From Aphidius gifuensis (taxonomy: Eukaryota; Arthropoda; Insecta; Hymenoptera; Braconidae): a DNA stretch of 64,000 nucleotides. Positions 47,609 through 58,462 of this stretch are shown here, in pieces. The notes beneath the pieces were generated by a model, which saw nothing but the letters and a program-made list of their open reading frames with translations, was not told where the DNA came from and did not search any database. Made by a program: the position numbers and the translations under genes. The stretch lies in NCBI RefSeq assembly GCF_014905175.1, contig NC_057791.1:372001-436000 (forward strand), written 5' to 3'. Position 1 is the first letter of the stretch. Each line of letters starts with the position of its first letter.

Positions 47609-49274
47609 ATGGATGCATATAAACGAAAAAGGATTGAAAGCAACGAATACATTCCTGAAGGTGATCTAAATGCTTCTGCAATTGATAATTATTTAGCACA
47701 ACGAGCTGAGATAATTGAAGCTGCTTATAAATTCATCCAATTTGAAAAAGAACATGCAGAAGAGGATAAAAAACAAAAAGAAGATGAAAAAAAGATGAAG
47801 ATGGAAAAAAGAGCGATGAAGAAGAAAATGAAACAACAGAAATCAGCTCAAGTTGAACAAGGTGGTTTGGCTGCATGTGAAAAATTAAATAAACAGCCTA
47901 AACAAAATCAAACAATTGTATCAATACCAGCAACAAGTTGTCGTCATCAACAATCATCTGGATTGTTCAACTTGGAAGCCCAAAAAAATGATGTTAATAT
48001 TTATTATAATCATTATTTACCAGTTGATGAATTGTTTGATTTATTTGATGTTAACAATGGTAATTATTATTATTTAAACTATTATATTTCCATAATGATA
48101 GATTGATTTTTTTTTTAATTTTAATTTTCTTTCATTTCAAGCATGTAAAAGAGAAAATCGTAAATTCATGTTTAACGCTACATCATACTATGATCTTGAA
48201 GCAATAATGGAAAATGCAATTATTACTAAAAAACATTTGATTGATATTGATTTAAGTAATTATGATGAAATACGTACTTGCTGTAAAGGACGAAATATAT
48301 GTAAAAAATGCTGGAAGTATGCTGCATTGGCATGTAAAATATTGGACAAAGAATTAAAAGGTAACAGTTGATGTTAATAATAAATTTAAATTAAACATCA
48401 TATTTAATTTAATTTAATTTCAAATTTTAATTTAATGTAGAACATTGGCAGTATAAGCATATAGTGTGGATTTATTCGGAACGAAGAGGAATATTCGGTT
48501 GGATTTGTGATGGAAAAGCCAGAGAAAAATATGTTAAAGAAAGAACTAAAGTCACTCAATTTTTCAGTGGTGTTGAGTCAAGAAATAGTAAAAAACGTAT
48601 AAAATTTAGAGGTCCTCTTGATCATCCTTCAATATGGTAATCATTATTATTATTATTAAAAAATATAACATATGATTATCATTAGGTATATTAATTGTAT
48701 ATATTTTTTTTTCCTTTCCAGTGATAATTTTGTATTGTGCTTCAAATTTTTTATTGAAATATGTATAAAAAAACAAGATTTACTGAATGATATGAAAAAT
48801 ATAAAATATTTTTTGGAACAAGTGCCAGTAGCATTTCGTGAAGATCTTTTAACTGGATTTAAATGCTATAAAACAAGCTTACAACGCTGGAATTTTTTTT
48901 TACTTTATTATGACAGACAAATGAATAATAATGTCAATAATGGAGGATTTGTAGCTGAATGTAAATATCTTGTTGAAGAAATTGTTATACAATATACTTT
49001 TCCAAAATTAGCTGGTCCAATATCAGTTCTACAAAATCATGTATTAAAATGTCCATTTACTTTTCATCCAAAAACAGGAAAAATAGCTTTGGTCATTAAT
49101 CCAGAACAAGTTGGATTATTTAATCCAGATGAAGCTCCAAGAGTTGATGAAATTGTTGAACAATATCAAAACGGATATGGATCATCAGGGCAATGTCAAT
49201 TTAAAAAATCTGTTGAACATTTTAAAAATTTATTAATTCAAGTTAAAAAAGACAAAGAACAACAACAACAATAG
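47609..49274 (+). CDS. DNA primase small-subunit-like protein 1, degenerate active site (472 aa)
   Basis: Exons 47609-48059, 48142-48360, 48441-48636 and 48722-49274. PRIM1 makes the RNA primer in the polymerase alpha-primase complex. From residue ~170 the chain follows PRIM1: DIDLSNYDE (the two metal-binding Asp), zinc site CCKGRNICKKC, KYAALACKILD, YSERRG then W, the Arg-Trp segment near LQRW, and HPKTGKIALVIN. Two active-site positions differ from PRIM1: the SGRRGxH motif reads SERRGIF (His lost, Gly to Glu), and the third catalytic Asp of (V/P)ID is Asn. The KIDIGxVY block is missing through a fused exon. The first ~150 residues are a novel coiled-coil-like Lys/Glu-rich extension. Probably not a normal primase; intact frames argue against a plain pseudogene. 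Confidence 0.85.
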
Positions 49275-50060
49275 AAAAATGAATAATATATTTTAACTTT
49301 TTATATTTTAACTTTTCATAAATAATTTGTGTGTGTATCATCATTTAAATAAAAAGATATTAAAAATTAACAATAAAAATTCACCTTTTTAAATAGTATC
49401 AAAGCAAATATACCTATATATTTTTTTTTTTTTGAATAAATATAATAACAATATTTTGTTGTCAAAAAAAAAATCAACTGCTAACGTCATCTTATTGACC
49501 TATAAAAAATTAATAATAATAAAACAGCTAGCGTCATCCTACGTTGTCATCAACTAACTACATCAAAAATAAATAATAATAATAATAATAATACGTTTAG
49601 ATACAGTAATTTTTTACTTTACCAATAAAAATCGTTAAATAGCTGTGTTTTGTTTTTTGTTGTTTTCGTCCTTTTTTTTTTTTTTTTTATACTGTTTTTT
49701 TACCAATTGCCATTGTAGTCGACGAGAAGACAAAGGGCATATATAGCTTTTATTCACTTTAGTGAAAAAAAATTTACAAGAGACAGTTTCCTCAATGTCC
49801 TCTCTTTCCGGGGTCGACTGCCTTGGTGTTCTTAGTAAATCGTGAAAACTGTGTCACAGGGTCTTCTGCATGTAGCCCGTGTGTGATTTAAGTTATTACA
49901 TATAAAAATACTGCGACAAAAAAATACATTCCCGTAAGTAAACAAAATTCTTTTACAATTAACAAAAATTTCGATATAAATCAAGCTGAATTAATTAAAG
50001 TTGCTTCTTATTTTATTTAATCTAAAATTGAACGAAAAAAAAAAAAAAAAACAGATAAAG
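49275..50060. other. Spacer between the primase-like genes, including duplicated flanks
   Basis: The first part (to about 49567) is the 3' flank of copy 1, ending in AACGTCATC and CATCCTACGTTGTCATC; both recur at 52078-52160 after copy 2. From about 49610 the promoter-like block of copy 1 (TTTACTTTACCAATAAAAAT and GACAAAGGGCATA) is repeated. A GC-richer 5' UTR-like stretch lies at 49790-49900. A CTTTAGTG initiator-like site is near 49757. Confidence 0.55.
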
Positions 50061-51800
50061 ATGGATATAAAACAAGAGAAAAAATTAGATAAAATCGACC
50101 TGATTGATTTAACAATCGACGACGATTCTTCTAATATGGAAGTTGAAATTAACCAATCAGATAGTAATTCAGAACGTCAACAATTTGATTTGGCTGTATG
50201 TAAAAAATTAAATGAACAACCTAAACAAAATCAAACACTTGTATCAATACCAGCAACATGTGGTCGTCATCAACAACCATCATTCAACTCTGATGAAAAA
50301 AAAAGTCATATGTTTGAGGATAGTGCATTTTATTATGATCTTCTTTTACCAGCTAAAGCTATGATTAATTTATTTAATTTAAATGATGGTAATTTTTACT
50401 ATTATTATTCAAAATATTATACTTCAATGATAGATTATTTTTTTTTTTTAATTTTAATTTTCTTTTATTTCAAGCATATGAAACAAAAAATCGTGAATAT
50501 ATGTTGAACGTTGAATCATCCAATGATCCTGAAGAGTCATTTGTTATAAGACATTTAAATGTTTCGAAAGCTTCGCAATTTAAATCACAACTTAAAGTAT
50601 CTAAACCACATCAAATTGATATTGGTCCAATTTATGAAAAACCGTAAGTATTTTTTGGTTCTCAACAATATAATAAAATAAAAAAAATATATATGTATTT
50701 ATGATTTTTTTAGACCACAAAAAGGAATGGAAAATAAAGTTATTGCTAGAGAGCATTTAATGGACATTGATTTGAGTGATTATGATGAAATACGTACTTG
50801 CTGTAAAAATAAAAATATGTGTAAAAAATGCTGGAAATATGCTGCATTAGCATGTAAAATTTTAGACAAACAAATAAGAGGTAAAATGTTAATAATAAAT
50901 TTAAATAAAACATCATATTTAATTTAATTTCCAATTTTAATTTAATGTAGAATATTGGCAGTATAAACATATAATGTGGGTTTATTCGGGACGAAGAGGA
51001 ATTCATGGTTGGATTTTGGACAAAAAAGCCAGAGAAAGTAATGTTGAAGAAAGAATTGTTATCACTGATTTTTTCAGTGTTCTTCAATCAGGTCATAATA
51101 AAAAACGTGTTAAATTTAGACGTCCTCTTCATCCTTTGATAAGGTAATCATCATTATTATTATTATTTAAAAAAAAAATGTAACATATGATTATCATTAG
51201 GTATATTAATTATATATTGTTTTTTTCTTTTCAACAGTGATAATTTTCAATTATGCTTGGAATTTTTTGTTGAAGTATGTATAGTGGAACAAGATTTATT
51301 GAATGATATGGAAAACATTTTGTTTTTTTTGGAACAAGTACCAAAAGAATTTCGTGATGATCTTTTAACTGGATTTAAAAGCTATAAAACAAGTTTTCAA
51401 CGATGGAGTTATTTTTTACTTTATCATGAAAAACAAATGAAAAATATTGATGAAAAAGTAAATAAAGAATTGGTAGCTGAATGTAAATATCTTGTTGAAG
51501 AAATTGTTATACAATATACTTTTCCAAGATTGGATTGTCCAGTATCAATTCAAAAAAATCATGTACTTAAATGTCCATTTAGTTTTCATCCAAAAACAGG
51601 AAAAATAGCTTTGGTCATTGATCCAGAACAAGTTGAATTATTTAATCCAGATAAAGCTCCAACAGTTGATGAAATTGTTAGACAATATCAAGGTTCTGTT
51701 AAATTGGATGAGTCAGTAGGGCTATATAAATTTAAAAAATCTGTTGAACATTTTGAAAATATATTGATTCAATTAAAAGAAGACGAACAACAACAACAAG

Positions 51801-51838
<38 letters not shown>

Positions 51839-51847
51839 GAAAAATGA
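50061..51847 (+). CDS. DNA primase small-subunit-like protein 2, catalytic residues retained (488 aa)
   Basis: Exons 50061-50388, 50475-50643, 50714-50880, 50951-51143 and 51238-51847. The ATG at 50061 is preferred over the upstream in-frame ATG, which adds an implausible poly-Lys leader. Family features from residue ~110: QIDIGPIYEKP (PRIM1 KIDIGAVY), LMDIDLSDYDE with both metal-binding Asp, zinc-site CCKNKNMCKKC, VYSGRRGIHGW (nucleotide-binding Ser/Arg/His all present), SFQRW, HPKTGKIALVID with the third Asp kept, and a poly-Gln tail. The N-terminus has LIDLTIDDD, a good SUMO-interacting motif, and the peptide QPKQNQTLVSIPAT shared with copy 1 but absent from PRIM1. The ~50 residues that open canonical PRIM1 (Arg/Tyr-rich LYY...YYRWLNYG) are not recognisable. 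Could be primase-active; I expect the canonical gene elsewhere. Confidence 0.85.
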
Positions 51848-52843
51848 ATAATATATTTCAACTTTTTATATTTTAACTTTTGATGAATAATTTGTGTGTG
51901 TATTTTTTTGTGTGTATCATTCTTTAAATAAAAAGATATTAAAAATTAACCTTTTTAAATTGTGATATTTATTTTGTCAAATTATATTATCAAGCAGTAC
52001 CATGACACGAGAATATATTTTTTTGAATAAATATAATAACAACAATATTTTGTTGTCAAAAAAAAAATCAACAACTAACGTCATCTTATTGACCTATAAA
52101 AATTAATAATAATAAAACAGCTGGCGCCATCCTACGTTGTCATCAACTAACTACATCAAAGATTGATTACATGAAAAAAAAATAAATAAATAATAAATAT
52201 AAACATAAATAATAAAAGAACAATAATAATAATAATAATATAAGATTGTGATTGTGAAGAAAGAGAATTCAAAAATTTATTTTGTAATAAACGATTTGTG
52301 TGTTGTGTGTGGTGTGATAATTGAGTAAACACACGAGTTAATAAATCCTGAGGAATACTAAAATTATTATCTGTAAATTATATTTTTAATTATTTATTAT
52401 TTATTTATAACAAAAAAAATTAATTTATAAATTATTAATTAACTATTATTCATAATCTGACGTTTGCTAATTATTTATTTTATTGTTTTTTCTGTTTTTT
52501 TTTCTTTTTTCTATTTTCTAAAAATTTATTAAATTGGAGTTTTTATTTTTATTTTTTTTTTTCCCCAAGGAATTTAACGAGGGGACACATTTGGCGAGGA
52601 AATTTTAAAAACACACATGAAAATATATATCATCACCAGGTGACATGGCAATTGGGCATTGATTTTAATGACAGTAAGTTTTTAAATTTATTATTTAATT
52701 TTTAAATAAATATATCATTTAATATCATTGAAAATTTTTCTGTCAATATTATTTGTTTTAAAAAAGAGCATTTTCATTTTTTTTTCATTTGTCCATTTGT
52801 AAAATTATCAATCCTGCACTTGACCACACCAATTTTTTCTTGG

Positions 52844-52875
<32 letters not shown>

Positions 52876-53407
52876 ACCTGTAAATTAAATTAAATTCTTT
52901 CTTTGATTGATAATAATAATTATTTTGTTTATATATTTTCAGATAAATAATGAGGATTTTAATATAACTGATGTCATCAAATAGATAAAAAAAAAAAAAT
53001 AATACACACACAACATTAAATAATTCCTCATAATCCTCATAAATCTATATCCAAAAATATCAAAATACAATAACAAATAAATACCATAATATAATAATAA
53101 TAATAATAATAATTAGAAGAAAAATAAATTTGAAAAAAATAATGATATATCAAAATAATAATAAATTAGCATAAAATAACAAGTTACAAATTCAAAAAGG
53201 TACAAAAATTAATAATAATAATAATAATAATAAATATCAATGTGATAGTCATTAAAATAATATATTTATATATATTTATGAAAACAAAAAAATGAAAAAA
53301 CTATTTTGATAAATTAAATATATATTATTGACTTGATAGTTATTAATTTAAATTTGATATTAATATATATATATATCTATTTTTTTAAATAATTTTGTTA
53401 ATTAAAA
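51848..53407. other. Primase-like 2 3' flank and GLD-2 upstream / 5' UTR
   Basis: After the duplicated flank, the region is AT-rich. A non-coding GLD-2 leader exon probably ends at the donor GTAAGTT at 52674, with an acceptor (TTTTCAG) at about 52936-52942; the 465 bp before the ATG is then 5' UTR. No ORF of note; a TGTGTG tract is at 52288-52310. Confidence 0.4.
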
Positions 53408-55919
53408 ATGTATCAAACAGTTGTATCACCACCATTAATGGTTAAGATTATAAGTGGTTATCAAGCCAATGGACAGTATCCAAATTTTCAATCACCAAAT
53501 CAATCATTAGCATTATCACATACACCTCCACCACTACCACCACCACCTCCACCGCCAAGTCCTCGTCAACAATCCCCACATAATCATCAAACATATTTTA
53601 TCAATGCCAATACTGAGTATCAACAAGGACATCATTTAATTCCAGTAATTATTATTGTTATTATTATATCTATTTAAATTAATTTATTAAATGTTTTGCT
53701 AATTTAATTTATTTTATAAATTACAGACTGAAGTTTATCATCCTCCACTTGAAGTTTATCAAATGATGAGTGTTGAAATGCCACATTTACATCGTCATGG
53801 TTTTGGTCCACAAGTTGCAATGCCATGTTCAATGAATCAACATTATCAAAGACGTCATTTTAATAGTTATGATTGCAATGCATTAACAATGCCACCACCA
53901 CATTTAAATTTTCGTCAAAATGGTAATATAAATTGTTCAATTAAAAAACCAAATTGGCCAAATAATAAACAAAGAAAAAATTCACCAAAGAATAATTTTA
54001 TAAATATTGATGGTAATGCTAATGCTAATATTTCAATGCCAAGAGAACAAATGCCACAGTATCATTTATTTCCAATAAGACAACAAATTACACCAACATC
54101 ATTATCACCAATAACACCAACAGCAATAGCACCATCAGTATCATCAACAGCATCATCATCATCAGCATCTTCATCATCATCAAAAACAGATAATTATTGT
54201 CACAGTGACAGTGGTACTAATTCACCATCACCAACACCATCTAAAAATCAACAAGATAATCATTATGATGATAAAACAATTTTATCAAATTTTCATTCAA
54301 ATGTTATCAATAATAATAATAATAATAATCACCATTATTATCATCATCATCATCATTATCAACAACAACAACAACAACAACAATATGATAATTCAAATGT
54401 TAATGCAACATTTACACAGCATCATTTGAGTCCATATGTTACAAGTCAATCACAATTTTTACAATATCATTATTATCAACAACAGCTGCAACAACAACAA
54501 CAGCTGCAGCAACAGCAACAACAACGACAAACAAATTATTACAATTCATATTTACAAGCATTAAGAATGAATCAACAAAATTATCATAATAATAGAAAAC
54601 GTCATGATAATAATAACAACAAGAAAAATAATAATGCATCATCAACAATAACATCAACATCAACAACAATACCATCACGTTGTAAAAAAACACTTGCTGA
54701 AATATTTATATCACCAGTTAATTTTACAAATCGTATAATACCACCAGATAAATTTTTAAATAAATCACATTTAATGCAAGTTTATGATAAACCAATAAAT
54801 TTAACAAATAATTGTCAATGGGATAATTTATCAGTGGACATATGGAATAAATTTATTGAATCACAACAATCTGAAAAAACTTATAAAGATAAAATTTTAT
54901 TATGGAAAGGTTTGTATCTTTATTTTAAACAAACATATCCAAAATATAAATTATATCTTGTTGGTTCAACAGTTAATGGTTTTGGTTATGAAAATAGTGA
55001 TGTTGATTTGTGTCTAATTGTGAAAGACATTGAAATGATACCTAGATATGATGCAGTGGATCATCTAAATGAGTTGTGCAAAAAATTAAGTGAATGCAGT
55101 TTTATTGATAAATGTGATTTAATTGAAGCTAAAATACCAATATTAAAATTTCATGATTCATTGCATTGTCTTGATGTTGATTTAAATTGTAATAATGCTG
55201 TTGGTGTTAGAAATACACATATGCTTTATTGTTATTCACAAATTGATTGGCGTGTACGTCCATTAATTATTGTTGTTAAATTATGGGCACATGTTAATGG
55301 TATAAATGATGCTAGAAATATGACACTGTCAAGTTATTCATTGACACTTATGGTCATACATTTTCTACAAAGTGGTGTCAAGCCAGCAGTACTTCCATGT
55401 CTTCATCAACTTTATCCATTTAAATTTAATACAATATCAGACATTAAAAATATTGATATACATGAAAAATTAGAATTACCAGAGAGATCATATGAACAAA
55501 TTAATAGACAATCACTTGGTGAATTATTATATCAATTTTTTCATTATTATCATAAATTTAATTTTGATCAATATGCTATATCTGTTAGAACACCACATAA
55601 ATTATTTATTGAAGATTGTCGTAGTGTTTTATCACTTAAAAATCGTCGTCATCAATGGAATTTAATTTGCATTGAAGAACCATTTGATTTGACAAACACT
55701 GCCAGAGCTGTTTATGATATTGAAAAATTTAAAATTATTAAACAAGTTTTTGCTCAATCATTTGAAAAACTTGGTAGCTCACGTAATCTTGACAGTATAT
55801 TTCAACAATCAAATATTGTAGAAAAAAAATATGATTCATCACAAATTAAACAACAAAATCAATCAAAAGATTTAAATATTATTAATGGAGACAAAAAAAA
55901 GGATAATAAATCCAAGTGA
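53408..55919 (+). CDS. TENT2: GLD-2-type non-canonical poly(A) RNA polymerase (TENT2/PAPD4; 809 aa)
   Basis: Exons 53408-53644 and 53727-55919. GLD-2 enzymes extend mRNA poly(A) tails in the cytoplasm, notably in germline and early embryo (wispy in flies). The N-terminal ~440 residues are disordered: Pro-rich, Ser-rich, Asn, His and Gln runs. The nucleotidyltransferase domain follows: YLVGSTVNGFGYENSDVDL contains the GS motif and the first two catalytic Asp, and CLDVDLNCNNAVG carries the third. Then come VRPLIIVVKLWA, SSYSLTLMVIHFLQ, the PAP-associated segment LGELLYQFFHYYHKF and CIEEPFDLTNTARAV. No RNA-recognition motif is visible, as expected for GLD-2, which needs partners such as GLD-3 or CPEB. 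Almost the whole protein is in one exon, with strong A/T third-position bias. Confidence 0.92.
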
Positions 55920-58462
55920 ATTTATATTAAATTATCTTTTTTTTTTTTTTTTATTTTTTTGCCAAATAATCAGCCTAAGTTGATGATGATGGATTATTGA
56001 TGTTTTTTTTTTTTTTTTTTTTATTTAAATTCCGTCAATAGACAATTTTGTGATATAAAAAAAAACAAAAAAATATGAATAAATAAATAAAAATACTTGG
56101 GCTGTGTGTGCATTGAGTCAAAACGCTGGTGATTACACTGTGATAATAGTTAATCATACTGATAATAAATTGATCAGCGTTTATTAATTTATTAAAATGA
56201 TAAAAAAATATATCGTCTCAGGAAGAGCGTTAATAAAGCTAGTAAAAATATAACACTGCCAATGATAGCTGTCGTTTAAAAAAATATAATTTATTATTAA
56301 TTAAAAATAAACAAACAAACAAGGCGAAATTAACAAATAATGTCATTGTGCCTTACATGTTAGTCGTACTTAATACTCAAATGCAAAAAAAAATTGATAT
56401 TATTATTATTATTATTATTAATAGTCTGATGCAATTATTGCTCAATGTCCAATTATTGAATATTTAAAAAGGAAATTAGAAAAAACAAAGATACATTTAG
56501 CTATTACATTAACGAGATTATCAAGTGGCATTTTGTTTGAAAGAAAAATTAATTTAAAATGTAAAATTATTTGTCTTGCGAGTGTGCCTGTTGTTGTTGA
56601 TCTCCCTCGTTATTTATTAACTATAATTTATCCAATGAAAATCGAAAAAAAAAATACTTAAAATCAAAATACAAAAACAAAAAAAAATGCCAAAAAATTA
56701 AAGCTCAAAAAAAAAAATAATAATAGATATATTTTTACAGATTAATTGTTAAGGTTTAGTATTTATTTATATAAATTTAATATTTTTTTTTTTTTTTTTT
56801 AATTATTTTTTCCGTGAATTGTATTTAGCTTCTTGTCGTATTGATATGATATTTTTTTTGTCTTGAGGGAGATGGCCTAGATCACGATGTATCATTTATT
56901 TTGATGAGCATTTTTTTCTGAAATTATACAAAGGTCGATTAAATTGAATGAGAAAAAAAAAACTTGTTAAATTGAAATTATATATGAAATTTAGTTATGT
57001 ATTTTGATTTATACTTGCAAATAAAATTAATTTAGCTTGTCGAAAAAATAATAAAAACAAAAACTTTATAGCAATTTACAAATAAACATTTTTTTTTTTT
57101 TTTTTTTTTTTTTTATAAATATAAATTATTCGAAATTATTGTAAAGAAAACTTTGTTCCTTATAAATGAAAAATAATAAATTTTTGTAAAAAAAAAAAAA
57201 CAACAAAATATTTTTATTTGACATCACATTTATTGATACCATAATAAACTTTTTTTTTTACAGTGTTTTTTAAAATTAATTTTTCAGTGGGAAAAAAAAA
57301 AGAAACTAAATCAAATTGCTAACTCAAAAATTAATAGTTCAATAATTTTTATATTCTACAGTATATAAGTCAAGAAACCATTAAAAAAAAATAATAATAA
57401 AGCTAAAAAAAAAAAAACATTTAATTATTATAAATAAACAAAAGAAAATTTCAAAAAAAAAAAAAAAAAAAACTTTCCAAGTAGTTTTTTGATATTAAAT
57501 TGAGTTTAAAAAAAAAAAAAATTAAAAGTATTAGTAATTAACAAATTAACGACTGTTAATAATTATTTTTTTCTTTTTTCTTTGTCAACTAATCGAATCA
57601 AACTCTACGGTTATAACCGTGTGTACTATCAGCCACTCTGTTTACTAAATATACAAGTTACGAATCAACGAAATAATTAAAATATATTGAACAAAGATCA
57701 ACATAATTTTCCACGATAATCAAAGAATTTGTTGTCCATTTTTTTGTTAAAATAATGCAAACAATATCATTTGTTTATAACAAAGTTATCAGCTTTGTTG
57801 AAAAATATATTGGACTGATGAAAAATTCGCTAGATCATATCGTTTCGATTTGTTGTTTTGATGTTTCTTTATTCATTTAGGTTTTTTTTTTTTTTTTTTT
57901 TTCTTTTGATTGATGATGAACAACTTTTTGTTCTTGGATATTATATATATTCATCTTTTGAATAATTATTTCTTCTTTATCTTCATCTTCTTCTTCTTCT
58001 GCTTGTTTTTATTATTTATATAGATCTTGTTACGAATAAAACACAATCAATGCTCATTTATAATTATCTCCCAGTATATTCTGATAACATCTCATGATGT
58101 TAATTTATAAATCACCAGTTGCATTGAATCATCAACAATTCAATCGAGTCAATGCATTGCACCAGCAAAATAACAGTTTTAACTGGAATTATTATTTATA
58201 TTACTATTATATCATCATTATTTTGTGGTTGATATAATTTACTTGATGGTAAAATTTTTCTTTTTTTGATTGATTCATTGATTGATTTGTATTTGTATTT
58301 GTGTTGTTTTTTTTTTTTTAAATATATTTTTTTTTCTTTTTTTTAAATTTTTGTATGTTTTTTTTTCTTTTTTTTTTTAAATAGATTGTGTCAAAAGCCC
58401 TTTACGATTGCTCCCGCAATCTTATGGCATATGCCTTAATAAGCATTGTATTAAATAAAATC
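55920..58462. other. GLD-2 and UPF1 3' regions (2.5 kb, non-coding)
   Basis: Convergent 3' UTRs and intergenic DNA, very AT-rich. A perfect 14-bp palindrome ACGGTTATAACCGT sits at about 57607-57620 in a short GC-richer patch. Otherwise homopolymer runs and AATAAA-type signals; no gene seen. Confidence 0.45.

Larger units (their letters stand above)
47365..52161. repeat. Tandem segmental duplication (about 2.2 and 2.5 kb units)
   Basis: Unit 1 is about 47365-49567 and unit 2 about 49618-52161. Besides the coding exons, non-coding ends are shared: the TTTACTTTACCA(G/A)TAAAAATCG start, and at the end ACGTCATC, TTATTGACCTATAAAA and CATCCTACGTTGTCATC. Exon order and intron phases are the same apart from one intron lost in unit 1. 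Confidence 0.75.

Noticed and set aside
47609..51847. Viral origin (for example a nudivirus- or baculovirus-type primase) of the primase-like genes
   Set aside because: Multiple spliceosomal introns, the PRIM1 zinc site and the close match to the cellular PRIM1 motif order favour a cellular duplicate.
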